Source: Nemophila menziesii | Taxonomy: Eukaryota > Streptophyta > Magnoliopsida > Boraginales > Hydrophyllaceae | Length of the DNA stretch: 64,000 nucleotides | NCBI GenBank assembly: GCA_029959085.1 | Contig: JARWIR010000011.1 | Span: forward strand, 10,479,840 to 10,543,839 | Direction: 5' to 3' | Part shown: positions 22,681 to 34,085 of the stretch, in pieces | Layout of the letters: every line of letters starts with the position of its first letter | Position numbering within the stretch: position 1 is the first letter of the stretch | Notes under the pieces: generated by a model | Database searches by the model: none | What the model was told of the DNA's origin: nothing | Seen by the model: only the letters and a program-made list of their open reading frames with translations | Translations under genes and position numbers: made by a program

Positions 22681-22995
22681 ATAAATCCTAAACGGCCGTC
22701 AAAAGTCAATTTTTTAGGGTTTGAAACTGTTTGTTGATATTTGTAACCTAAAAAAGAATAGGGTTCTAAACTCTAAAAAATGTTGTGTAATAAAGTCCAT
22801 TGGGTTTGGGCGAGTTTTAAGGGCTGGATATTGGTGAGTTGTCAGCCATTTTGGTTAGGATAAAATGCGTGATTGTTTTAACTTTTAGCCCATCCTAAAA
22901 TAATTTTTCGGATCCATCCTTACTATTTTATTTTATAGCACTAAATGTTATCTTTTTTAATGTATCCAAAGTTAAATTATTTAAATCTTTGTTTT
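22681..22995. other. Spacer between AGO copy D and segmental block copy 2
   Basis: Non-coding, less AT-biased than its neighbours, with GGGTTT-type motifs. The 22.63-22.68 kb part matches 17.34-17.40 kb, showing AGO copies C and D came from the same larger source. Confidence 0.4.
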
Positions 22996-23499
22996 ATAAT
23001 CAGAATTCCAAATACTTCATTTAGTATAGTCCATTCACTATAAAACTATAGATATATCACTATGCAATGTTGATATCAAAAATCTTTGTAAGAAGTAAAA
23101 GTTAGAACTAAGTATAAACATAAATTTTATTTTTAATTAATTTCACTAATGTTTGTAAACTCATTAATTATCGATCGCCTTCTTTATTGTTGTATTAGAT
23201 CTGACCTATAACAGGTACTTTCTTTGTTGTAGTTTCTTCGTCTCCTCTGATTGATTCGTAAAACAACCGAAGGAACAATTGAACGGAAGCAATAATAGGT
23301 CTATAAGGCTTCCTTTTCTTCCTCCAGGTCTTTTCCTAAGTAAGGAGACATGGTTTTAGTTATGTCTATGTCCCCTTTTTTAAGCCCATGGAGCACTCAA
23401 AGTCGTATCCCATGATTTTAATGATTCTACGAAGCGAAGTATGTGGTTCATGTTCTGCCTTAGGTGCCACACCAACCCTCCTTGATCAAAGTATAACAT

Positions 23500-23770
23500 T
23501 GGTCGTCTAAGAACGGGTGGAAGCTCTTTGTGGAGGGTTCAGTACGTGGAAGGGGCGTTCGTGAGTCTAAAAGGCAGATTTTTTTTATCAAACGCCCCTT
23601 TATTAGTTGATTGCTTCACACAAGTCGTCTTTGCCTCGTCTCTTTCCATGATACGCACCTGGTAGTATCCCGATCCTAGATCCAACTTTGAGAAGTAACT
23701 CGCGCTTATTGTTTAGGGCAAAGAAGTTCATAAAATGTGGATTGTTGTTCTTGATGGTTGCGTTACCTTT
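23500..23770 (-). pseudogene. Ty3/gypsy reverse transcriptase remnant, copy 2
   Basis: Minus-strand frames read KLDLGSGYYQVRIMERDEAK and TTCVK, then RLTNAPSTY followed by a stop and TLHKE. It is the same RT core as at 12.86-13.10 kb and slightly better preserved in its first half. No LTRs, integrase or RNase H of this element are visible nearby. Confidence 0.8.
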
Positions 23771-24061
23771 TTTAGCTCGCGTAAAACTAATATTCAAATT
23801 TGCATGCTAATTGTTTTTTACTACGACTTTTACTAAAATAAATAAATTATCCCTTCATCCCAAGATGATAGTGAAGGGAGATCTCTTATTCAGCAGCTTC
23901 CCCAAATCCATAATTCTTACTCACGAAAATGTTATAAGTTGTCAAATTTTATCATTTATAAAGGTGAGTAGTCAAGAGTAAAAAGATCACCAAATATATT
24001 TGTCATCTTTTTGCAATAGTGTTTTTTTATCTTTTGTTAAAACATATTGACTATTTGATAT

Positions 24062-24536
24062 ATATTTTTGCATATGTGAGAGGCTTAAAACCCGTTTCGG
24101 ACAAGATTACAAGATAAACTACATCCTTATTGTGAGTAAATACAACTTTTGCAGTCACACGTTCCCTCCTATTTCTCGAAATGATATTCCAAAGATAATA
24201 GAGAGGATCAATAAATTCCATGGACCTTGTTTGTAACTTTATTCCCTCCTTGGATAATTTATCAACACATGAATTTACTTCGCGATAGATATGAATTAGT
24301 TTGAAATTAGGTTGATTATGCAATATACCTTTGAATACGAGATCAATATAGCCACACCGACTACTTAAACTCCTACCGTCCTTCACTAGCGCGTGGAGCT
24401 CATTTGAGTCCGTCTCAATATCTAATTCCTTATATGCCTTATTGATTTTCCATCATAACCCATAATGAAGTGCAAGTGTTCCCGACATAAGTGAAGAATC
24501 TACCAAGCATGAACCTGTATATCCGGCAATACATAT
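24062..24536 (-). mobile_element. Retroposed RNase H fragment (5'-truncated LINE-type) with 12-bp TSD
   Basis: The insertion is bounded by ACTATTTGATAT at 24,050-24,061 and 24,537-24,548. The equivalent place in block copy 1 (13,414-13,425, AGTATTTGATAG) is a single uninterrupted site. On minus it reads a plant RVT_3-type RNase H: LALHYGL, KELDIETDSNELHALVKDG, LIHIYREVNSCVDKLSKEG and a tail ending GFKPLTYAKIYIK. The family consensus has E..ALR.GL, ..VE.DS..VV and H.YRE.N..ADALA. Only the last RNase H part of a LINE is present. The short A-rich end (GCAAAAATATAT) lies at the low-coordinate side, as expected for a minus-strand insertion by target-primed reverse transcription. One internal stop is seen near LHYGL. 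Confidence 0.8.
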
Positions 24537-25305
24537 ACTATTTGATATTTTACCCTAACATTCTCATATAAAGTACACAAAATTATTAACAATATTAGAG
24601 CTCAATGAATTTTCTAAGATAACGACATGTTAAACATAAACTATAAATATAAAAAATATGTACTAAATAAAAAAACAAGCCTAAGCCTAAAAAAATCACT
24701 ATTCCTTTAAAGTTTATATTTTCCAAAAGAAATATATAATGTTAGAGTAAACTTAACACCAAATGTTCTTGAACGACTTCAATCAAAGCTTTCTCAATGG
24801 CTTGAAATGGGGTGTCTTTATCGGGGTTATATTCAAATATTAATAATGTTGGGTTTTGCTCATATAAAAATAACCCAAACATAACCTATTATATGAAACT
24901 TCAGTAGTCCAATCATTTTGTTTCTCTTTTTTAATTAGTTTTTTTCTCATTAGAGGTGTAAAATCTTCTCTAGAAGTAATGCCTAGGAGAGGTGGCTGGA
25001 TGAGTTGTTTAATCTAGACATGGAAAACATAACCATGACCTTAACGAACAATTTGCTTATACATTAGACCAAAGATAAATCCACTTTAAAAGGGTACACC
25101 ATGTAAGCATACATGCGGAGTTTCAAACTTGCAAACGTGAATATTATTCATGATTAACATCATATCCACATGTAATGATTTAGCATAACAAACAAGATTG
25201 TAGATATCAATAAAAAACCATAATATTTAACAAGGTGTCATTACATATTGAAAAAAGGAAAGTTGAATAATATATGCTTATAACAAGAGCAATACATCCT
25301 AAAAA

Positions 25306-25423
25306 GAGTTAATGTACATAAAAAACTCATAAGCATCTCCGACGTTGTTCTTATGAGTTAATGTACATAAAAAACTCATAAGCATCTCCGACGTTCTTAT
25401 GAGTTTTTTATGTACATTAACTC
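25306..25423. repeat. Tandem plus inverted triplication of a ~45-bp segment
   Basis: GAGTTAATGTACATAAAAAA starts a 45-bp unit at 25,306, repeats directly at 25,355 and then appears inverted (ends ...ATGTACATTAACTC) at 25,396-25,423. Block copy 1 has a single unit near 14,155. This is the signature of replication template switching. Confidence 0.85.
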
Positions 25424-26136
25424 TCCGACGTGTACCCGACGTAGAGGAAATCCAACAAACTGGCCTGGGTTATCACTTGAACAAGATCCATAAGTGTTTG
25501 TTCAAATTTACCTGACATATTAATATAATTTACCGCATGAACCCCAATATAATAAAAGACAAGAAAGTATTAGTAAAGATCACTGTACAACTCAAATACC
25601 CTAATGTAGGATTGGTACGCATATTTCTATGAATCCTCTAAGGCTAGTCTTTTCGAGCGCCTTACAATTGGAAAGCAATTCAGCCACCTTAAAATATACC
25701 TAGTCTACAAACATATTTTCTTTCATGGATCAAACAAAACCTTTAAGCGAAGATAGCTCTAGAATGTTTTTACCTTCTTTGCAAATAGCTTAGAGGATAT
25801 TTGATTCGACATATAACAAGACACATAAAGTAAGGTGACGTGATTTTACATGGCCTTTATAAAATCATATATAGAATTGCTTCATTATGGCCCTAAAGAA
25901 ACTTATAGTTTTAGTTAAACCCTTCACGTGGCGGAGGAGAATAGTTGAATTCCAAGGGTCTCTTGTTCTTCCTCTAAGAGTCAAAAATAAAACCTATGGC
26001 CCCTTAATCACTCAAATCATTGCTCAGTGGAAAGGTGGAGTGGCAAACTATGGAAAACTACTCATTCTGGTAAACTGCATAATGCATACCCTGTTTAATA
26101 TCTTGGTTAATGAATGGTTTATCTATTTGAATGCAG

Positions 26137-26330
26137 CTTCTTTTTGCACTTGAATATGCATATGCAACACCAGAAGTTAGAAGTACAATATGCTGATGTT
26201 AGCACACCCTTTGGAAATGTTCCTTGGCCGACACAGAGGTTAGTTCATCATCAGCGGTAACTTCAACAATGACAAGAAAATGCAGATCATATCAGAGGTA
26301 CTTGAGGGAGCAAAGAATACTCAAAATGTT
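26137..26330 (+). pseudogene. DPH2-like fragment, copy II
   Basis: After an ATGCAG acceptor the sequence reads LLFALEYAYA, then in a shifted frame QKLEVQYADVSTPFGNVPWP, and RKCRSYQRYL further on before a GTAAAT donor. This corresponds to the LYGLEYAHA, KLEVQYADVP and RRYYLVEKAKDANIVG segments of plant DPH2. The KLEVQYADV frame is better kept here than in copy I. The exons upstream of this point (present at 9.36-9.67 kb) are absent because the inverted-repeat homology starts at 26,067. Confidence 0.7.
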
Positions 26331-27613
26331 GTAAATTGTATTTCTTTTGAATCTTACTTTCTTAATAACTATGTTATACATATTCTCTATTAGAGAATAT
26401 CCGAAGAATCGAAAGCAATGTAAAACCTATGGGACAAGCTGATAAGGCTGAAGTAAGGCGTCCGAACGGTTATGTTCTCGAGAAAATGGTTATAACGGTA
26501 AAATCCCAACCCAAATTCCGTGGCTGCTGATTAGGTTGAACAGGAAAGTTTTGCTGAAAATGCATTTGATTTTCTTTCGGTTGACTTTGTATTTTTTATC
26601 AGATTACTGCTGGTTTGGAAGTTGGAAATGAAAGAAACGGAAGTTCTGAATGAAAGAAACGGAAGTTCTGATTCAGGGATAGGAAGTAGGTATTACACAA
26701 TATTAGTGTTTCTTTTTATAATGTGCTATTTTGAATACTAATTTACTTCATATTTTATTTAGATGTTTCGTTATTTCTATAAGACAATAACTTGAAAAGA
26801 GCACCTTTTAATAAAACCGTTAATAGTTGAGTCAGTTACTAAATTGGTATTTTTCTTATTGCATATTCACATAAATAAAATAGGTGTCATAAAAGGAAAA
26901 GAATCAAAAGTAGAGGTGATTGATTAATATTGCGGAATCTAAATTGAACTCCTGATTTATCAAGCAATGTGAAAGGCAGGCCAAGAGTTCATCAAAGTCT
27001 GGTAAAGTGAATATATTAGTATTACAGTGTTATTCCGAGTATTACTCTATTAAGACTTCATCTACTTTATATATTAGTATTAGATATTAAAGTAAATCAT
27101 ATTTAGTTTCTAGCATTTATTATATTATGCAACATGATTTGCTTTTGTGTGTTGAATTTTCAGTCGTTAACCAACTAGACACAAAAAAAAGCTTCGAGAA
27201 CAAGCGAAGAGATTATGTGTTGGATAAGAAAGCACCTTCTCATAAAAAATGTTTCCACTTCAGCAAATTGCTTCAACTTCAGCTCTAGCCTCTTTAGTTA
27301 TATCATATTATAAATATGTGTGCTTTTATATTATTAATTTATTATCTCAAATTATGTGCATCCTTGTTAAAGAGTAATTAATATTATATACCCAAGTTCA
27401 AGAAATGTATGTATATATGACCATTATCTTTGGCTTTGGACCAAGTAATTAATCACATGCATTATTTTTAAACGAATGAGCCAGGTGCATAATCTTCTTT
27501 CTTGCCTGAGCTTGCTATTTGTTTCCTTTGAGTTGTACTCAATAAAATGAAACTATTATAGTACTATATGACTCTTTGTAAATTCTAATACATAGAATTA
27601 ATCTTTGAAGAAT

Positions 27614-27757
27614 ATGTATTTGATGATGACTCATTTTCTTTAGCCTAACATGGCAACAAAGTGCTCTTAGATCTTGAATCTCACACACGTTGACCGTTTT
27701 AGCATAAGAACTCCATCTACGTTGACAATATTGCATCCAACAACCTATTGGACACAA
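27614..27757 (-). other. Unidentified exon-like stretch (right arm)
   Basis: Inverted copy of 7,201-7,345, open as CWMQYCQRRWSSYAKTVNVC and on through CCHVRLKKMSHHQIHILQ. Conservation of the frame in two diverged copies argues for an exon of the source gene. Product unknown. Confidence 0.4.
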
Positions 27758-27988
27758 AAATATAATTAGTGTATCTAGGTAAAGAAATATAACTAAAATT
27801 TCTATTTTGAAGAATAAATTACAATGAAATCGAATGAATGATTAATTAGGATATTTGTAAAAAAGTTTGGATATTTTAGGTACACAATATAATTAATTTG
27901 CATATATTTAAACTAACGGAGTAGGCTTTCTTCCAAATTACCGGAGGAAGACATATTTAATAAGTTTCTGTCTACTCCAAAATCTTTG

Positions 27989-30460
27989 TATATATGAGGA
28001 AGTGGGCCAGCTTTTGGCTTAGGTAAGATACTTATCTTTTGAGGCACAATTTCAAGAATCTTACACTACACTAAAATGAACGTTGAGGCAGATAGTATCG
28101 AGAAGAGATACATACATCCTAAATAGCCTCTTTGAATACTTAAAGGGAACATCAGTTAGAGATAGAACGTCTTCGCGATGATATAACATACTTCAGACTA
28201 AAATAATTTGTATTCGAGAAGAACAAGCGTGTAACTCTACTGAAATCATTTCCGAGTATGAAGATTTAGAGCAGTTCAGAAAAGATGTGTCGGGGTTGTT
28301 CGTAGACAAATTTTTAAGCGGAGGTAAGAGTGGCTACAAGCGTTTCCTAAACGAGGTAAAACTTTAAATCCGTCTTACCGACCCACAATGGATGTAAAAG
28401 ATATTCAACCTTCATCTTCGTTTATTCTCGAGCTTGTCATGAAATCATTTCCCGAACGCATAGAAGTTTCCTATAATAGTGAGAATGTTATGCCCGATTA
28501 TGTTCCTCTTATTTGAATTGACCTATTTTTTAACACCATTTTGTGTAACCCTGCATTTTTTGTATGTTTAAAGGAACATAATTAAGTAATACTTAATCTT
28601 CTCTTTTTTCTTTGTTCATTCCCGATGTCTGATGATACACCGAGGGTTGAGCCCGAAGAGTAGCGGAGATGACGATAAACATGATTTTTTACTAAAGTAA
28701 CCCTGTGGGATAGTTGTTTGGACTTCCTTACTCAACTGCTTTCCTGCCAAATTTTCGAGGTGGTTGTACACGCTTTCCTTATGTGTCGCCTTTTTATTCT
28801 AACTTCTTTGCAATGATTACCCTACTCGAGAATCTAAACCAGTCTTCTCCTAAGTATATATATATATATATATATATATCCCTTTTCTCATTGTATCTTT
28901 TTCACAACCACCCTTCTTCTTTCTCATCACCAGACTTCTTTTTCTTCACTGTTTACGCTTTAAACACAACATGAATTTAGAATCCCTAGAAACATGATTT
29001 GAGGATAACCTTTTTCCCTTTTTAGATTCTAAAGGGTGGGTATACATATTGTATCTAATTTACTCACTTCCCCTTTAAGACACCATCGACTCATGTGATC
29101 AGTTCTTTATCGTCCTATTCGGATGCAGGATCATTAGATACACAATAACCATAATCTTACCTGAAACATTCGCTTTCCAGCCACTTTCAAGCCTCTTCAT
29201 TTGGACGGAAGAATGCGTAATTGTAAAATATACACATACATTACCCATAAATTGTCTACTACTATAGAAATAAAATATGAATATTCAATTCGTTTTTAAT
29301 AACAAATGACAATGTTCTAAAAGTCATCTTTTTGAAAACAATCTTTTGAAAAAAAATCCACCCTCGCATTTCTCGATATTTTATCTCGTTTTCTCTTACA
29401 TTTAACAAAAAAAAATATCATTACAATAATTTATTTAGTAATTAGATAAAAATGTTTATATAAACTTAAATAATATTATAATTTTACTTATTTCCATATA
29501 AATTATAATGTTTGTTGATTCAACACTAATTAATGTAGGTCGATTAAAATAGTTAATCATAAATATAAATCATATTTATATCTATATTTTGATACAATCT
29601 ATGGGTATAGTTATTTAATAGATAATTATATAATTAAAATATAACATATTTTTTTATCATATTATATTATTTTTTTGAATTTTTTTAAGTAGTTGTAAGT
29701 TTCAAACAATTCTATTTTCTATTTTTGATTAAAAATGAAATGTTAGGTTAAGAAGTAACTTTTAATATTTTTTGTATCATCCAATATGAAAAACTAAATG
29801 TTAAAGAAAATAATAAGAGATGTTCTCAGTAAACTTTTATAGATATCAAACCCCTTAAATTAATTTTCTTATGTCCATCATTTATTTACTTTTTAGATTT
29901 TCATTCTACTACGCAAACTAGGCAAAATTTCTTTTAAAATCCTAATCACTCTTTTTCAATTTTAGAATTACTAATGATCTAAAGTTTAAAATTTGTAGGT
30001 TCGATTTACCAATAAATTTATCAAGATAGATAAGATAATCCTACATAAATCTTTGATAAGCTAACTTAAATAAGTTCTACTTCTATATAATTCAGTTCTA
30101 ATATTTAAATGAATGATATAGATAATAAAATCTAGTTTGTATATCTAAATTGAAGAATATTTTTCAATCTTTTTAGTTATTTTTGTTTTTAAGTTATATA
30201 AATCAATTTCAAGTAATAATTTAAAATATTTTAATTTATAATTAAAACTATTATTATTAGAGGTTCTTGTTAAAAATGATCTAACGAAGATACCTAATTC
30301 TTAAAAGTAGCCTTCAATAATTTGTTTTATAAAAAAATACCTAATAAAATAATTATATATAGAAAATATTATCTCTATCTCTTTATACATATACTAATTT
30401 TATTAATCAAAATATTATTTAATTTAATGACAATATTTATTTTTTAATATTAAACAATAA
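27989..30460. other. AT-rich intergenic region
   Basis: At 28,195-28,365 (plus) a coding-like stretch reads ICIREEQACNSTEIISEYED ... DKFLSGGKSGYKRFLNE before a stop; I do not recognise it. A (TA)n tract lies at 28,856-28,880. The rest to 30,460 is strongly AT-rich with no coding or repeat signal I can support. Confidence 0.35.
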
Positions 30461-30464
30461 TGGG

Positions 30465-31110
30465 GTACTTCCACCACCATTACCATCACCACCACAACCA
30501 TTACCATCACCACCACCACCACCATCACTACCACCACTGCCACCACGATGTATTTAACCACAACTATATCGACCACCACCACTCCACCACCACAACCACA
30601 ACCATGACCACAATCGCCACCACCTACTGCGAATATAATCACACGCTCGTCTAGAATTTTTTTAAAATCGTCATAACTTATTCTAAAAAATCAGAAAATA
30701 AAAAATTTACATTTTTGGACAAGACAAATTAATGTTTACGTTTATGATTTTTTATGAATTTTTTTGATTTTTTTTTGCTAACATGAAATTCGCTGTTCAA
30801 AACAAGGAGTTCATTATGCGAAACAGTAAAAAAAATTTGCAAGCATGAAATTTATTGTTTGGAACAATAAATTCATTGTTCGAAACATTTAATTTCATGT
30901 CTAAAAAAATAAAATAAAAACTATAGACATAAATATTCATTTGTCTCGTCCAAAAATACATCTTTTTAATTTTCCTGATTTTTAGAATTAGTTATGACAA
31001 ATTTAAAAAAAATTATCGGATGCGTGTGTGTGATGTAATTAGTAGTAGTAGGTGGTGGTGGTGGTGCTTGTGGTGGTGGTGGTTGATGTAGGGGTGATAG
31101 TAGTGGGAAG
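30465..31110. mobile_element. Foldback element with (CCA)n/(TGG)n ends, short member
   Basis: The left end is a CCA/CCAT-rich tract (30,470-30,620), followed by an inverted repeat arm at about 30,640-30,750 (ATAACTTATTCTAAAAAATC, TTTTTGGACAAGACAAATTA). The complementary arm is at 30,930-31,030 and a TGG/GGT-rich tract follows (31,045-31,110). The whole reads as one large palindrome of about 0.65 kb. The centre contains short AACA..TGTT-type palindromes. No coding capacity. No clear target-site duplication found. Confidence 0.6.
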
Positions 31111-31278
31111 TTGTGATAGAATGGTATATTTAAATAATAAATAATAGAGTAGTTAAAAAGATTATATAAAGGTATTTTTGTTAGGGAGCGCTTTAAATAA
31201 ATAATTTTATTGCGTAATATTTTTGAAAAATAATTTTTTCATGGATATTTGTAATTAATGACTATCAATATTAATTTT

Positions 31279-31471
31279 AGAGTAATGATATTTGTCACCC
31301 TTTTTGTATCACTCTTTTATCACCTCCTACGTGTATGCCTACATGTACCAATGAATGGATTTTTCTATCCTATTTAATTTTTCTCTATCTTCTATTCAAG
31401 GAAATCAATACATATATATAGAAAGGTGATAAAAGAGTGATATGAAAAGGGGTGACATATATCATTACTCT
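31279..31471. mobile_element. 193-bp MITE with ~46-bp terminal inverted repeats
   Basis: The left end AGAGTAATGATATTTGTCAC is mirrored by the right end ending TGACATATATCATTACTCT. The outer 12 bases are a perfect inverted match and similarity continues for about 46 bases through CACTCTTTTATCACC. A flanking TAATTTT occurs at 31,272-31,278 and 31,472-31,478, a likely 7-8 bp target-site duplication. It is non-coding and the superfamily is not assigned. Confidence 0.75.
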
Positions 31472-31711
31472 TAATTTTTTTTTTTTATTAATAATACATA
31501 ATAAATAAATAAACAAGTGTTATTATATTTAGAAAATATATTCTAATTAATTACAAATTCTTAAATTTCATTCTTAAAAAAATTCATATTTATTTTCCAC
31601 TATTAATTACTTTATTATCATAATATTTATTTTTATTTTTATTATATAATAATTATAAAATAGTATTTACTTATTTAATTAATTTTTTTACTTTAAAGTC
31701 GGGACACCTCT

Positions 31712-34085
31712 AGTGTCTACCACCCACCACCACATCATGCATTCACCATCGACTACTACCACCACCTATTACATTCTCCACCGACTACCATCACCATTAC
31801 CATCGCCCATAACCACCACCATACATCCACCACCTCATGCATCCACCACCACCCCACCATCATCAGAACCACCGCATCATATATCCACCACAACCACACA
31901 ACCACACAACCACCAACTCATGCATCCACCACCACCCCACCATCATCAGAACCACCACATCATACATCCACCACCACCACCAACATTACCATCACATCAT
32001 GGATCCACCACCACCTTATACATTCTTCGCCACCACCTCATGCATCTACCACCACAACCACCACCACTACCACCTCATGCATTTACCACCACCACCTCAT
32101 GCATCGACTAGTTCTGCCACCCCGTCACCACCAACTAGTTCCGCCACAAGCGTAAACAAAATAAAAAATACATTTTTTGACGAGCCAAATTAATATTTAC
32201 GCATATGAGTATTTTTATTTATTTATTTTTTGAATTTTTCTTTTTTGAATTTTTTGAACATTTTAATTTTTTTTTTTTTTTTTTTTTTTGAATATGATAT
32301 TCCGTTTTATGTGTTGCAATAACACACAAACATAGATTTGTCAATTCCACCTACGCGTCCGTCCGTGGTTTTTCTTTAAAAAAATTCATAATAAATTCTA
32401 AGATAATTAGTTATATAAAAAATTCGAATATTTGGACGGGGGGCTAGTTTATATATACATATGTGAATTTTTTGATTTAAAAAAAAAAATCCGGTTTTCA
32501 TTTTTATGTGTTTCTACAATGCATAAAAATATATTTATGTATTCTTGTAACACACGAAATCATAGAATCGATCTAAAGTATTACCTTTTTTAACAAAATA
32601 ATTTTTTTCTCTCTTCATTAATATCATATACTCTATTTCTACTTGTTTTTAATTATCTTGACATATAATCTTTTTGTCCAACCCCATTTTGTTATTTGTG
32701 TGTTGATCTAATACACAAAAAAATCATTTATGTAATACATCGACACACAAATTCACTCTTCTTCTTCCAGTCAAGCCCCTTTCTATCTGCGATTTTGTGT
32801 ATCACGGAAGCATGCAAACCGACTGTTTTGTGTAATGATGTAAATATACAAAAATTAAAAAAGAATGTGTAGATATTGGATTATATGTACTTTTTATTTT
32901 GTGTATTCATGTAACACAAAAAATGATATATCAGGTTAGTATTTTCTCTTATTCTTTGTGATTTTGTGTGTTGCAAGTATACATAAAAATTAGTTTTGTG
33001 TAATATTACAACACACAAAATGACGAACCACATCACACTAGTCCTTTATCTCCTTCTCTGTGATTTTTATGAGGTTTATGTATTCTTGTAGCACACAAAA
33101 CTCAAATTTGTGTGTACAAGTTTGTGTATTCCTGGAACACACAAAATAACATACTCTATCATATTAGTCATTTTCCTCCTTTTAGTATTTAGGTTTTAGT
33201 GTTTTTTAGGGTTTATGGTTTTAGAGTTTAAGTTTTTTAAGGCTAACTGGTTTTATGTATGGGGTGTAGGATTTAGGTTTTTCTGTGTATTACTTCATTG
33301 CACAAAATAGCCGGTTTATGTGTTCATGTGATACAACATAGTACAAACAGAAAAGGACCTGACTAAAAGAGTATACATAATTTTGTGTGTTTTTGTAATA
33401 CACAAATTATTGTTTTGTGTATTACATCAACACACAAATTAAAAGAAAAGGATAGGACAAAAAGAGAACACGTCCAAATAGTTAAAAACAAGTAAAAATA
33501 GGGTATAAGCGATTAATAAAGAAAAATAATTGATTTTATTAAAGAATGGAATGTTATAGGAATACGTAAATATATTTTTGTGTAAAGTAGTAACACATAA
33601 AACAGAATATCCAAATTGAAAAAAAAAAGATTCTTTTTACAGATGTAGATATGATTTTGCCCCGTCCAAATAAGCAATTTTTTTTATATTTTGATTTTTT
33701 TGGAATTAATTATAAAAAAATTTAGAAAAATTTCATGAATGCACAAGTGTGGTGGAACTGACAAATTTATTTTTGTGTGTTATACCAACACATAAAATAG
33801 AATATCAAAATAAACAAAATAAAATATCAAAAAAATTACAAAAAATTATGAAACAAATTCATAGACATAAATATTAATTTGTCTCGTCCAAAAACACAAA
33901 TTTTTTATTTTTTTCTGATTTTTTTTTAATTAGTTATGAATTTTTCAACGAAATTTTACAGACGCGCGAGTGTGGTGAAATTAGTTAGTGGTGACAACGG
34001 TGGTGGTTATGGGTGGTTGTTGTCGTCGTTGTGGTGGTTGGTGGTGGTGGTGGGTGGTCGTGGGTGGTGGTGGTGGTGGTTGGAC
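31712..34085. mobile_element. Foldback element with (CCA)n/(TGG)n ends, long member
   Basis: It has the same plan as the 30.47-31.11 kb element: CCA-rich left end (31,712-32,135), arm with AAATTAATATTTACG (32,185), inner arm with TTTGGACGGGGGG (32,430), an interior full of GTGT/ACAC palindromes, then the complementary inner arm (CCCCGTCCAAA, 33,660) and outer arm (AAATATTAATTTGTCTCGTC, 33,870), and a TGG-rich right end (33,990-34,082). The two elements share arm sequence including GTCTCGTCCAAAAA. The His/Pro-rich open frames in the CCA tract come from the simple repeat and are not genes. Confidence 0.6.
32300..33800. repeat. Field of imperfect GTGT/ACAC palindromes
   Basis: At least a dozen short imperfect palindromes of the form TTTTGTGTATT-(3-8 nt)-AACACACAAA occur at irregular intervals, for example near 32,310, 32,540, 32,700, 32,900, 32,965, 33,080, 33,125, 33,285, 33,385, 33,415, 33,580 and 33,775. 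Spacing is irregular and between-motif sequence is unrelated, so this is a dispersed motif family and not a tandem repeat. Confidence 0.7.

Larger units (their letters stand above)
22996..26060. repeat. Segmental duplication block, copy 2
   Basis: Direct-orientation copy of 12,296-15,000, with an extra 487 bp (24,062-24,548) that is a retroposed insertion. It ends where the DPH2-bearing inverted-repeat arm begins at 26,067. Confidence 0.85.
26067..27988. repeat. Right arm of distant 2-kb inverted repeat
   Basis: Reverse complement of 6,955-9,187, lacking the ~0.3 kb present at 8,535-8,860. Boundaries are abrupt on both sides. Confidence 0.8.

Noticed and set aside
29995..30012. tRNA-like GGTTCGATTT box
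   Set aside because: No matching A box or stem pairing in the surrounding AT-rich sequence.
30424..30654. His-rich and Val/Gly-rich open frames
   Set aside because: They are translations of the CCA/CCAT simple repeat in opposite strands.
31713..32193. Pro/His/Thr-rich open frames of 118-132 codons
   Set aside because: Simple-repeat reading of the (CCA)n terminus of a foldback element.
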